Positions 51,897 to 61,286 of a stretch of DNA of 61,412 nt are shown here, piece by piece. Below the pieces are notes generated by a model. That model searched no databases, was not told the origin of the DNA, and worked only from the letters and a program-made list of their open reading frames with translations. The position numbers were made by a program, and so were the translations under genes. Numbering within the stretch: the stretch's first letter is position 1; each line of letters begins with the position of its first letter. Source of the stretch: an uncultured Muribaculaceae bacterium (lineage in GTDB: Bacteria > Bacteroidota > Bacteroidia > Bacteroidales > Muribaculaceae). Location of the stretch: contig CAJUSZ010000013.1 in assembly GCA_910589425.1 (NCBI GenBank), positions 1-61,412 of the forward strand. The letters run 5' to 3'.

Positions 51897-54800
51897 ATGA
51901 AAAAGAAATTTTACCTAAGTCTGCTTGCCGGAACGCTGACCGCGGCCGGAATGAGCGCAGCCCCGGTGTCGCCCGATCAGGCTCTCGCGATCGCCGACCG
52001 CTTCTCGGCCTCGGCCGTCAGGGGGAAGCGCATGAGCGCTCCTCCGGCAAAGGCCAGGATGAAGCTCGCCCATACGCAGCGCGCACAAAAATCACAGGAT
52101 GCACTGTTCTATGCCTTCAACCGCGGAGAGAACGCCGGCTATGTACTCGTCTCGGCCGACGACCGTCTCCCCGAAGTGATCGGCTACTCATCCACCGGAA
52201 ATTTCGACGCCGCCAGTCTGCCCGACAACATGAAAGGGATGGTGCGCTCGTGGGACGCACAGATCCAGTGGCTTCTCGAGAATCCCGGATCAAAGGCGCT
52301 TTCGCCTGAAAAGCCCGCCAAAGCCATAGCCCCGCTGCTCGGAGACATTGTCTGGGATCAGGGCGATCCCTACAACAGGAAATGTCCCTCCGTAACACAA
52401 TATTCCCAATTGGGAGAACCGACAGGCAAGAAAGGCCCCGCCGCTACCGGATGCGTGGCCACCGCCCTCGGACAGATCATGTACTATCATCAGTGGCCGC
52501 AGGCACCGGAAGGATCGGTTAGCTACACATCCAAAGGGGAAGACGACACGGTCAATGTCAACGTGGTTTTCGACGGACACCGCTACGACTGGAGCAAGAT
52601 GCTCCCCAAGCTGACCTCTTCATCACCCTCCGACGCCATAGAGGAAGTCTCCACGCTGCTCTTTCATGTCGGAGCCGCTTTCGAATCAATCTACGGCGCA
52701 TCGACCGGAGCCACCGATGTCTCCATAGCGCCGGCCCTGAAAAAATATTTCGGCTACGACAAAGGCGTCAGCTATCTGCTGCGCGACTTTTTCTCCGAGG
52801 AGGAATGGAACCGCCGCCTGCTCGACGAGCTTGAGAACAAAAGACCCGTGGCCTACGGCGGACTGACCAAGAAATGGGAGGGACACTTCTTCGTCCTCGA
52901 CGGAATCGACGCCGAGGGTTATTACCACGTCAACTGGGGATGGAGCGGAATGGAAGACGGATATTATCTGCTGACACTTCTCGAACCCGGATCGCAAGGC
53001 GCCGGCGGAGCTTCGAGCGGCACCCCTTTCCATTACGGACAGAACATGATCGTCGGGATCACCAAGCCCGGAGCCGAACCCTCGGCCGAGCAAATATGCT
53101 TCACATCCGACTATCTGACAGCATTTGACAAGACAGTGGCCCGTCAGGGAACAGCCGCCCTCGAAGTCAACGAACTCTGGAACAACTCCGCCACATCCTG
53201 CACAGCCAATCTCGGATTCGTCCTTGTAGACTCGCTCGGCAATGTGGTCCACCGCCAGTGGGTCAAGAAAGGTGTGCAATACGACGTGGCCCACGGCGAG
53301 AGCGCCATGTCGTGCGCGTTCATCATTCCCGACAACATCGGCCCGGGCAGATATGCCGTCCGCCCTGCCTATCAGCTCAGTGGCGACGGATATGCCGCCG
53401 ACCATTTCGTAATCTTCCCCAACGGCCGCGCCGACAGATACACCGCAGTCGTTACGGACCGCAACATAACCTACACCACCGACGGAGCCTTCAAACTCTC
53501 CATGCTCGACGTAACGACCGATACCGACTCGATCCGCAGCGGAGTGCCCACCAGATTCACCGTCAAAGTGCGCAACGAAGGGGGCGAGTTCTTCGGCCCG
53601 GTGCAGCTCAGGGTGTTCATCAAAGGTAAAGACAGAGTGTTCGGAACCACCGACATCCCCAAGAAACCGGTCTTTGTCAGCATCCCGGCAAGATCCGAGT
53701 CCGAACTTGAGTTCGAGACCACGCTCAGCGTGCCCGGACATGATAATTACGTGTTCCGCCTCTACGGCAACGAAGGGAAAGTGGACGCCGAAGGAAGCCA
53801 CCAGAAAGCCAAGAATCTCTGCTCGAAAGATGGATTCAAGATCATAGGCCCCGCTCTTCCCCCGGTTCTTTATATCGACGACGACATGATATTCACCACC
53901 GCCGTCAACGGAGTGATCCCCAAGAACGACGTGTGCGTCAAGGCTTATATCGAAAATGAAGGCGGACCGTGGACCGGAAAGATGCGTATGGCCGTGTGGG
54001 ACAACGACACATACACCCGCAACCCTTACGGATACATTGAATTCGACGAAGTGTCCATCTCAGGTGAATCCACCGAATGGGTGAATCTCACCGGTGGAGA
54101 GTTTCCCGATGCCGCCGGAATAGAGATCGGCAGGAAATATGATCTTGAACTGGTAGACCCCATATCCAACACCGCGCTGGTTCCTTCCTACTATAATGGT
54201 GGCGTCTACACTCTCGGCGAACCGGTGGAGAAGATTCCCCAGCTTGCCCTTGAGGATATATGGTTCGCGCCCGAGACTCCCGTGGCCGGACAGCAGACCA
54301 CCGTCCAGTTCTCGGTGGCAAACACCGGCTATGCCTACAACGGTCCGGTAAGCTTCATAGTCAGGAGCGGAGACCAGACAATGCACACTTCAGAGGTGCG
54401 GACTGCATCCGTGCCACGTGGCGAAAGCGCTCTGATCGACTTCACGGAGACATTCGAGCTGCCCACCGCCAGCGACTACACCGTGGCTCTCCTCGACGCG
54501 GAAAGCAAGGAGATCGGCTCGCGCACGGGCATATCGTTCGTGGCCGACGAACCTAAACTCGCGCTCGACTCCCTCTCCACCAATCCGGCCACAGTTGAGT
54601 CCGGAAGTCCCGCCGAGTTCACTTTCAGCGTGAGCAACACCGGATTCCGCTACAACGACAGACTTAGCTTCGCCATCCTCCTCGACGGAGCAGAGAAATT
54701 CCGCTCCGCAACAAGCGAGGCCGACATCGCACGCGGCAAATCGGCCGACGTGGTCTTCAACGAGACTGTGGATCTTCCCTCCGGCGACAACTATCTGCTC

Positions 54801-55082
54801 CGCCTCTTCGATGCCGACGGTTCGGCGATCGGCGAAAAAGCAGGATTCGCCATCAGTCCCCGCAGCGGAGTCGACTCAGCCTTCGCCGACAATGGAGTGA
54901 TAGTGTCCCGCGACGCCATCACAGCCCCCGGCGCCATCGCGATCAAGGTCTATGCCGCCGACGGACGCCTCGTGGCCTCCGCACGATCCGGCTATCTCCG
55001 GATCGCAGCCCTGCAGCCCGGAGCATACATCGTCAGGGTGGATTTCGCCGACGCGGCACGCACGCTCCGCTTCATCCGGTGA
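51897..55082 (+). CDS. Secreted C10-family cysteine protease (streptopain-like) with CARDB-like repeats
   Basis: This is an exported papain-fold protease related to streptopain SpeB and Prevotella interpain. The 1061 residues comprise a signal peptide (1-21), an inhibitory propeptide (about 22-140, with YAFNRGENAGYVLVSADDRLPEVIGYS) and the catalytic domain. Nucleophile Cys186 is in AATGCVATALGQIMYYHQW and His330 in GHFFVLDGID, followed by YYHVNWGWSGMEDGYY. Long beta-sandwich extensions follow, including two CARDB-like repeats (about 780-990). The C-terminus (KVYAADGRLVAS, PGAYIVRVDF) looks like a type A sorting domain. Both catalytic residues are intact. Confidence 0.92.
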   Translation: MKKKFYLSLLAGTLTAAGMSAAPVSPDQALAIADRFSASAVRGKRMSAPPAKARMKLAHTQRAQKSQDALFYAFNRGENAGYVLVSADDRLPEVIGYSSTGNFDAASLPDNMKGMVRSWDAQIQWLLENPGSKALSPEKPAKAIAPLLGDIVWDQGDPYNRKCPSVTQYSQLGEPTGKKGPAATGCVATALGQIMYYHQWPQAPEGSVSYTSKGEDDTVNVNVVFDGHRYDWSKMLPKLTSSSPSDAIEEVSTLLFHVGAAFESIYGASTGATDVSIAPALKKYFGYDKGVSYLLRDFFSEEEWNRRLLDELENKRPVAYGGLTKKWEGHFFVLDGIDAEGYYHVNWGWSGMEDGYYLLTLLEPGSQGAGGASSGTPFHYGQNMIVGITKPGAEPSAEQICFTSDYLTAFDKTVARQGTAALEVNELWNNSATSCTANLGFVLVDSLGNVVHRQWVKKGVQYDVAHGESAMSCAFIIPDNIGPGRYAVRPAYQLSGDGYAADHFVIFPNGRADRYTAVVTDRNITYTTDGAFKLSMLDVTTDTDSIRSGVPTRFTVKVRNEGGEFFGPVQLRVFIKGKDRVFGTTDIPKKPVFVSIPARSESELEFETTLSVPGHDNYVFRLYGNEGKVDAEGSHQKAKNLCSKDGFKIIGPALPPVLYIDDDMIFTTAVNGVIPKNDVCVKAYIENEGGPWTGKMRMAVWDNDTYTRNPYGYIEFDEVSISGESTEWVNLTGGEFPDAAGIEIGRKYDLELVDPISNTALVPSYYNGGVYTLGEPVEKIPQLALEDIWFAPETPVAGQQTTVQFSVANTGYAYNGPVSFIVRSGDQTMHTSEVRTASVPRGESALIDFTETFELPTASDYTVALLDAESKEIGSRTGISFVADEPKLALDSLSTNPATVESGSPAEFTFSVSNTGFRYNDRLSFAILLDGAEKFRSATSEADIARGKSADVVFNETVDLPSGDNYLLRLFDADGSAIGEKAGFAISPRSGVDSAFADNGVIVSRDAITAPGAIAIKVYAADGRLVASARSGYLRIAALQPGAYIVRVDFADAARTLRFIR

Positions 55083-55530
55083 AAAAACGTGTGTCAAGAA
55101 AAACAGAAAGCATGATCGATATAGTGAAATGAAGTGAAATTGAGTGAGAATCACGTGAACGGATATTTGAGACATCTGCTTGTTATTTAAGCGAAAGGAA
55201 CGCAACGATGTACCAGGCGGGGAGCTAATCCGCGACGGACAAACTTCCGGCCTGCCGTTCACACCTCTCGATACACTCATCCCACTGCCGACGGATCATG
55301 TTCCAAATCATAACATAAATACCATAAGTAACTCTTTAAAATTAGCTTATATCAGATTATGCCGGATTTTTGAGGATATTTCAAATTTGAAAGAGGGAGT
55401 TTAGCGGGCTAAACGACTGATTGAGAATTGGAAATATACCGGAAAGACAAATAAGATGATATAAGCCCGTAGGGTTACTGACAGGAATTTAAATTACAAC
55501 TGATTTTAAAAAGTTACTTATCATATCAAC
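55083..55530. other. 448-base gene-free stretch before the first multidomain protein
   Basis: It contains two adjacent palindromes at 55379-55414 (listed separately). A 74-codon open frame (55180-55404) has no convincing start signal or protein character. I found no TAnnTTTG promoter match. Confidence 0.6.
55379..55414. promoter_or_regulatory. Two adjacent perfect palindromes
   Basis: TTTCAAATTTGAAA (55379-55392) is a perfect 14-base palindrome. Six bases later, GTTTAGC, two bases, GCTAAAC (55399-55414) is a perfect 7-base-arm inverted repeat. They lie 117-152 bases before the start of the next gene. They could be a paired operator, or the second could be a weak hairpin. Confidence 0.5.
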
Positions 55531-58500
55531 ATGAAACCAACCAAAATCCTGAAACTCGCGCTTTTGGGTGCGGCCGTCATTCCGGCTGCGGCCATGGCGG
55601 ACTCCGAAAAGACATTAGAGCTTCGCGCAGGAGTCAGGGGAGCGGACGACAAGACTATTGCCGCCAGGACGGTGGCGAAAGCCCCGGAAAACGCTTCCTA
55701 TCAGACGGCTCTCGTGGGCTTTGTCTACTATGCAGACTCATGGAACAATCTTCCCGACAACGAATACACCCCGATGGGAATATACACCATCGGCGCGAAG
55801 CCCGGATCCCAGCCCGAGCCATTTGCTCAGATCGGCAAGGCTTCGTCGCATTGCAGCGGAGGCGCTGTCCTGGCCGGCGACACATACTGGTATATCTGGC
55901 GGCAGACTGATCCGACAGGAGCGTCGGGCTTCGACATGTCGCAGCTATATTCCTACAACGTCGTAACCGGCGAGGCACGCAACTACGGAGTCGTATCCAG
56001 CGAGCTTGCATCAAGCTCCGACAAGGCGTGGGATCCCGTGTCGCGCAAGATCTACGGACAATATTCGATCGACGGCGCACGCAAACTCTGTGTGGTGGAC
56101 TATGAGGAGCAGACCGTAACACCCGTAGGCGACTGCGCTGTCTATTACGGACTCGCGTTCGACGCCGCCGGACAGCTCTACGGCATAGACGGCGGTGGAC
56201 TGCTCTGCAAGGTGGACAAGACCAACGGCAAAAGCACCGTGGTAGGATCGACCGGGATAACACCCCAATACGTGCAGAGCATGACAATCGATCCCAAGAC
56301 AGGCGATCTCTGGTGGGCAAGCTATGCCGATGCCGGTAAAAACTCATCGGTGCTTTACAAGGTTGATACGCAGACGGCAAAGGCCACACCCGTTACAGTT
56401 TTCGCTGATCAGCAGGAGATACTCGGTCTCGGCGTGATGCCAGCCCTGGCTCCCGACGGAGCGCCCGGCTATGCCACATCGCTGACCGTCAGCACCGACA
56501 AGGCCTCGGCCGACGCCACGGTGAGCTTCTCAACGCCCGGATACACATATATGGGCGATGAGCTTAAAGGAAATGTGAAGTGGAGAGTGCTTGCCAACGG
56601 CAACGAGGTGAAGTCGGGCGAGGCCGCTCCGGCTGCGTCCGTCTCCGAAACGATGACTCTTCCGCTGGGATCGGTGGTAGTCTCGGTGATATGCTCGAAT
56701 GCCGAAGGCGACGGCCCGGCGGCTGCCGTTACCCGCTGGATCGGCGAGGGATATCCCGTAGCCCCGACCGGTGTGAGATTCACCATTGACGAGAAGTCGG
56801 GCAAGGCATCCCTGAGCTGGGACGCGGTTACGGAAGGAATGGACGGCGGATATGTAGATCCGGCGAAGATCACCTACAAGGTCATAGCCTATCCCGGAAA
56901 ACGCGAGGCCGCCAAAGGACTCGCCGGCACTTCTTTCACCGAGACTCTTGAGATGCCCGACACCCCGGTGGACACATACTACGAGGTGATCGCCTGCAAC
57001 GACTGGCGCGAATCCGATCCGGCTCAGTCGAACCACACCCCATACGGTCGCGGATTCGAGGTGCCCTACGACAACAGCTTCGACTCCCCCGAAGATCTCA
57101 CGCTTTTCTACATCACCGACGGAAACAACGACGGCCGCACATGGGGATGGTCGCAGTATAACGGCAAGACAGCCTACATCTTCACCGGAACCGACGCCGA
57201 GGGCGACCAGGACGACTGGCTGATAACCCCCGGAATAGACATGAAAGCCGGAAACCGCTACCAGATCACATATTTCACCAACGGAAATGCCGGAGGCGGA
57301 CAGCCCGGACGCTTCATCGACATGCTTGAGCTTTGCTTCGGTAAGGGAGTGGATCCTTCGGCCTACAAGGTGGTGCAGGAGAAATTTGTGTATGACTGCA
57401 CCGGCGAGCGCCGCTACGACGTGATTGTCGCTCCGGAGGAGGACGGATACTATCACTTCGGATTCCACGCCATTTCAAACTGTGTCAAGGGTCTGGCGAT
57501 GAACATTGACAATATCCACATCGACGTCCTTGCCAACGATGACGCTCCGGCGAAAGTTACCGACCTCAGTGTGAAGACATCGCAGGGTGTGGCTCCGGTT
57601 ACTGTATCCTTCACCACGCCGGTGAAGACCGTGGGCGGAGAGAAACTCGGATCGCTCACAAAGGTAGAACTCTGGAGAAACCATTCCGAACTCGTAAAAT
57701 CGCAGGAAGTAACCAAGCCCGGCGTCCGCGCTCAGCTGGTGGACTCCAAAGGTGGCAAAGGCGCGACTGTCTACACCGTCGTGGCCTACAACGAGCATGG
57801 TGTCGGCGAGCGTGCCGAGATCGAAGTCTATCTCGGACTCGACGTCCCGTCTGCCCCGACCGGAATCGTACTTGCCGACAACGGCAAGGGTGGACTTAAG
57901 CTCTCATGGGAGGCTCCGGTCAAAGGTGCCAACGGAGGATATGTCGATCCGGCAAACATCCGCTACAACGTCTATACCGTAACGAACGGCTATGCCGTCG
58001 AATACGAGACCGGCGTGGCGGCAACAGAACTCTCGATCGACCAGCATCCCGACTACTACGCCGCGTCGCAGGAGCTCGTCGTATACGGCGTCGCTGCTGT
58101 CAACAATATCGGGGAGAGCGGAATCCGCCAGTCATCGGAAGTGATACTCGGACAGCCGTATACATATCCGTTTGCCGAAAGCTGGAACCGCGGCGTCCCG
58201 ACCCATGAAATGTGGTATCGCGCCAACAGCGGAGAATCCGGATGGCTCCCTTCCGACATAATGACATCCGACAATGACGGCGGTTCCATCGGATTCGAAC
58301 CCGCCCAGGCCGGCGACATGAGCTACATATATCTCGGAAAGGTGGACATGTCTGCCGCCAGACAGCCCAAACTGATTTTCGACTACTTCGGTTATCCCGG
58401 AGCCGACGCATTCATCCAGCCCGAAGTGAACAAAGCGTTCCGCGACGGATGGCATCAGGCCACGCCGGTATACTTCACTCAGAGTTTTGTCAAGGAGGGA

Positions 58501-58773
58501 TGGAACCAGTATGTTCTCGACCTCAAGGATTTCATGCAGTATCCCTACATAACCGTACGCTTCCTCGGCAAAACAGACAAGGCACATCCGCTCTACATCG
58601 ACAACGTCCGCATCATGGACAGCGAACTGAGCGGGGTGGACGGAATCCAGACCGACGCCCCGGCTGCCGGAACCTACTATGATCTCAACGGCTTCAAGGT
58701 GGCTAATCCCCGGAAAGGATCGCTCTACATCCTGCGCCGTGCCGACGGCTCGGCCGCCAAAGTCCTCTTCTGA
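55531..58773 (+). CDS. Large secreted multidomain protein (propeller-like, FN3 and choice-of-anchor-J-like domains)
   Basis: This is a 1080-residue exported protein. A signal peptide covers 1-23. Residues 45-300 look like a beta-propeller (repeated VDTQTAKATPV, YGIDGGGLLCKVDKTNGKSTVVG blades). FN3-like domains run at about 300-505 and 675-865 and choice-of-anchor-J-like jelly rolls at 512-670 (DDWLITPGIDMKAGNRYQITY) and 878-1030. The last 35 residues (YYDLNGFKVANPRKGSLYIL) are the tail shared with other exported proteins in this window. It is probably displayed on the surface; ligand unknown. It follows the C10 protease on the same strand. Confidence 0.85.
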   Translation: MKPTKILKLALLGAAVIPAAAMADSEKTLELRAGVRGADDKTIAARTVAKAPENASYQTALVGFVYYADSWNNLPDNEYTPMGIYTIGAKPGSQPEPFAQIGKASSHCSGGAVLAGDTYWYIWRQTDPTGASGFDMSQLYSYNVVTGEARNYGVVSSELASSSDKAWDPVSRKIYGQYSIDGARKLCVVDYEEQTVTPVGDCAVYYGLAFDAAGQLYGIDGGGLLCKVDKTNGKSTVVGSTGITPQYVQSMTIDPKTGDLWWASYADAGKNSSVLYKVDTQTAKATPVTVFADQQEILGLGVMPALAPDGAPGYATSLTVSTDKASADATVSFSTPGYTYMGDELKGNVKWRVLANGNEVKSGEAAPAASVSETMTLPLGSVVVSVICSNAEGDGPAAAVTRWIGEGYPVAPTGVRFTIDEKSGKASLSWDAVTEGMDGGYVDPAKITYKVIAYPGKREAAKGLAGTSFTETLEMPDTPVDTYYEVIACNDWRESDPAQSNHTPYGRGFEVPYDNSFDSPEDLTLFYITDGNNDGRTWGWSQYNGKTAYIFTGTDAEGDQDDWLITPGIDMKAGNRYQITYFTNGNAGGGQPGRFIDMLELCFGKGVDPSAYKVVQEKFVYDCTGERRYDVIVAPEEDGYYHFGFHAISNCVKGLAMNIDNIHIDVLANDDAPAKVTDLSVKTSQGVAPVTVSFTTPVKTVGGEKLGSLTKVELWRNHSELVKSQEVTKPGVRAQLVDSKGGKGATVYTVVAYNEHGVGERAEIEVYLGLDVPSAPTGIVLADNGKGGLKLSWEAPVKGANGGYVDPANIRYNVYTVTNGYAVEYETGVAATELSIDQHPDYYAASQELVVYGVAAVNNIGESGIRQSSEVILGQPYTYPFAESWNRGVPTHEMWYRANSGESGWLPSDIMTSDNDGGSIGFEPAQAGDMSYIYLGKVDMSAARQPKLIFDYFGYPGADAFIQPEVNKAFRDGWHQATPVYFTQSFVKEGWNQYVLDLKDFMQYPYITVRFLGKTDKAHPLYIDNVRIMDSELSGVDGIQTDAPAAGTYYDLNGFKVANPRKGSLYILRRADGSAAKVLF

Positions 58774-58802
58774 AAATGATTCATCTGGTTTGAACTTGGA
58801 CT

Positions 58803-58840
58803 GAGAGGGGCGGCGCTGATTGGACAACGCCGCCCCTCTC
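58803..58840 (+). terminator. Hairpin after the first multidomain secreted gene
   Basis: A perfect 13-base GC-rich stem (GAGAGGGGCGGCG with its complement at 58828-58840) around a 12-base loop. Only a short TT follows, so termination may be partial. Confidence 0.6.
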
Positions 58841-58932
58841 TTCAAAATAACGGCTGCCCGGCGCAGCTTGATAAATAACTCACTTACAGCTTGTTTTCTA
58901 ACAAGTCCTTAACCCTATAAACTACTGATATT

Positions 58933-61194
58933 ATGAGAAGAATTCTTATGATCACGGCCGCTTCCGCGATTCTCCTTTCGCCAATGGCTCATGCCGCGAA
59001 GCTGATCCCTTACGCCACAACATTGTGTGCGGATCCCGACTGGAAAGTGGTGAACGTGGATCCATCGACAAAAGCCTGGATGGACGGCGACGACTACTAT
59101 GATTTCAGAAATACCGGTTTCGAGGAAGGGAAATACTACAAGTATGACCGCAGCAATCCCGCCGACGACTGGCTCATCTCCCCGGCCATACAGCTGGAGG
59201 CCGGCAAGGAATACAAAGTGTCGTTCATGCTGCGGGCAAGCTCCGACATGGAGCGCCTGAGCCTGTCGATGGCAGCCGACACAACCATCCTCTCCCTCTC
59301 GGCTCCCGGGGCGATAATCTATGATTACGATGGAGAGACCACAAAATGGCACAAAGTCTCCCGTGTGGTAAGTCTCCCGGCCACCGGGGAGATCCATTTC
59401 GGAATCCACGCCTTTTCCCCTGAGGATCTCGGCACAATATACATCACCGGATTCGATGTCAGGGAAAATGTATTCATTCCGGCTTCAGTGTCGGATCTGA
59501 CCGTCGAGCCGGACCGCGACGGAGCCGTCAGCGCGAGCCTGTCGTGGAAACTCCCGTCGACCGACGCCGACGGAGCCCCGATCCCGGACAATGCCGTGTT
59601 CGACAAAGTAACCGTGTCGCGCGACGGTGTTCTGATCGCCACCCTTGACGGGAACGCCACCTCATTCACCGACACCGAGGCTGATGGGCTGACCGCAGGC
59701 AAGCATGTCTACTCCGTCTGCGTAACGGTCAACGGCAAGCAGAGCGCGCCCGTAGAGATCACATCCCGCCATATAGGCCCCGTAGCCCTGAAGGAGCTTC
59801 CCTGGACAGCGGGAGTGGCTACGCTCGATTCCGATACGTTCGGGACAGAATACACCGTGATCAAAGGCAGCGCGTCGGCTGTCCCGTCCAGCTACGGATG
59901 GATGCTGAAGTCAGGAGCAATCCAGTTCTATCCCCGCAGCCGCTATAACCGAGAGGACGACTGGCTCGTGCTTCCGAAAGTGAAGTTCGACAAAGCCGGA
60001 ATCTACAGGCTGCGTGTCAGCGCCTCATACGATGCCGATGTAGCCCCGCTGATCGAGGTCAAAGCCGGATCGGCGAGATCGATAGAAGCCATGGACATGG
60101 ACCTCGGTGTGTTCGACGCGCTCCCGGTCTCGAAAGGGGACGCCTATGTGGCCTTTGAGATCAAAGAACCCGCCGAACTCCATCTGGCTCTCCATGCCGC
60201 CCGCGAAGAGGCCGGATCAGCTGCCTATGTCAAATTCTATGAATTGACCGTGGAGGAGACTGTAGCCCTCCCGACGAATGTAACCGGACTGAAAGCCACG
60301 ATAGAGGGCAAATCCGCAAGACTGGCGTGGAAAGCCCCCGAAACCGACAATCTCGGCCGTCCGCTCGCTGCCCTGACAAAGATAGAGCTTTACCGTGGCG
60401 ACAGCAAGATCAAGGAATTCGCCGATCCTGCCCCAGGAGCCGAGATGGATTATCTCGACACACCCGAACAAGGGGGCGTATACATATATAAGGTGATACC
60501 ATATATCGGCGAGTCTGTCCCCGACACCGGACACCCCACAGTCAATGCCGGATGGGTGGGCGACAAGACCCAGAATCTGCCATACACGCTCGATTTCTCC
60601 GATGCGGTGGATTCCGGACGAGAGAAATCCCTCTGGGAGATCGTAAACCGCGACGGAGACTCCTATAATTGGTCGTTCGGCACATCGGCGCTCACTCTCA
60701 AGCTTGATGCTGACGGAGGCACAGCGGACGACATACTGCTCACTCCCCCGTTTGAACTTCCCGCCGGAGAATACGACGTCTTGGTGCGTGCCAAAGGTGG
60801 AGAAAGCGGATTCCCGCTCAACATCGGCTACATGCTCGGCAGCGATCCGTATGAATTTGTAGCCGAACCCAGCCAGATCGCGCTCTCAGGCAAAAACAGC
60901 TATGCGGATTACGAGGCTGTGGTCAAAGTGGAAGCCCCGGCAAACGCCAGATTCGCCATAGCCACATCGCCGGAACATGAATATGGCTACGATCCGTATA
61001 ATGTCATGGTGCAGAAAATATCCGTAACGCCGCGCCAGACCGATCCGACCGTAGGGATAGACCGTATCGGTAATGATCACGACGGATCGGAGGAATGGTA
61101 CGGACTTGACGGAGTCCGCGTGAGAAATCCGCAGAAAGGAAACATATATATAGTACGAGATTCACTTGGAAAGACCCGCAAGGTGGTGCGCTGA
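58933..61194 (+). CDS. Secreted multidomain protein (choice-of-anchor-J-like and FN3 domains)
   Basis: This 753-residue exported protein is built like its upstream neighbour. A signal peptide covers 1-21. A choice-of-anchor-J-like jelly roll (22-170, ADDWLISPAIQLEAGKEYKVSF) is followed by FN3 (about 180-280), a second jelly roll (285-440, DDWLVLPKVKFDKAGIYRLRV), FN3 (445-545), a third jelly roll (550-705) and the shared tail (WYGLDGVRVRNPQKGNIYI). The shared architecture suggests duplication or paralogy with the 1080-residue protein. A strong terminator follows. Function is unknown, with surface binding the simplest guess. Confidence 0.85.
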   Translation: MRRILMITAASAILLSPMAHAAKLIPYATTLCADPDWKVVNVDPSTKAWMDGDDYYDFRNTGFEEGKYYKYDRSNPADDWLISPAIQLEAGKEYKVSFMLRASSDMERLSLSMAADTTILSLSAPGAIIYDYDGETTKWHKVSRVVSLPATGEIHFGIHAFSPEDLGTIYITGFDVRENVFIPASVSDLTVEPDRDGAVSASLSWKLPSTDADGAPIPDNAVFDKVTVSRDGVLIATLDGNATSFTDTEADGLTAGKHVYSVCVTVNGKQSAPVEITSRHIGPVALKELPWTAGVATLDSDTFGTEYTVIKGSASAVPSSYGWMLKSGAIQFYPRSRYNREDDWLVLPKVKFDKAGIYRLRVSASYDADVAPLIEVKAGSARSIEAMDMDLGVFDALPVSKGDAYVAFEIKEPAELHLALHAAREEAGSAAYVKFYELTVEETVALPTNVTGLKATIEGKSARLAWKAPETDNLGRPLAALTKIELYRGDSKIKEFADPAPGAEMDYLDTPEQGGVYIYKVIPYIGESVPDTGHPTVNAGWVGDKTQNLPYTLDFSDAVDSGREKSLWEIVNRDGDSYNWSFGTSALTLKLDADGGTADDILLTPPFELPAGEYDVLVRAKGGESGFPLNIGYMLGSDPYEFVAEPSQIALSGKNSYADYEAVVKVEAPANARFAIATSPEHEYGYDPYNVMVQKISVTPRQTDPTVGIDRIGNDHDGSEEWYGLDGVRVRNPQKGNIYIVRDSLGKTRKVVR

Positions 61195-61250
61195 CCACAC
61201 AGGCGCACGCCGCGGGCGGTTGAAATTACCTAATTGATGTATTAATCCTG

Positions 61251-61286
61251 AAAGGGGGTGTGTTCGCGAGGATACACCCCTTTTTT
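61251..61286 (+). terminator. Rho-independent terminator after the last gene
   Basis: AAAGGGGGTGT pairs with ACACCCCTTT around a short loop, followed by six T. It closes the secreted-protein locus. The remaining 126 bases of the window are AT-rich with no ORF. Confidence 0.85.

Noticed and set aside
55180..55404. A 74-codon open frame between the C10 protease and the 1080-residue gene
   Set aside because: No promoter, ribosome-binding context or recognisable protein character, and the palindromes at 55379-55414 lie in it.
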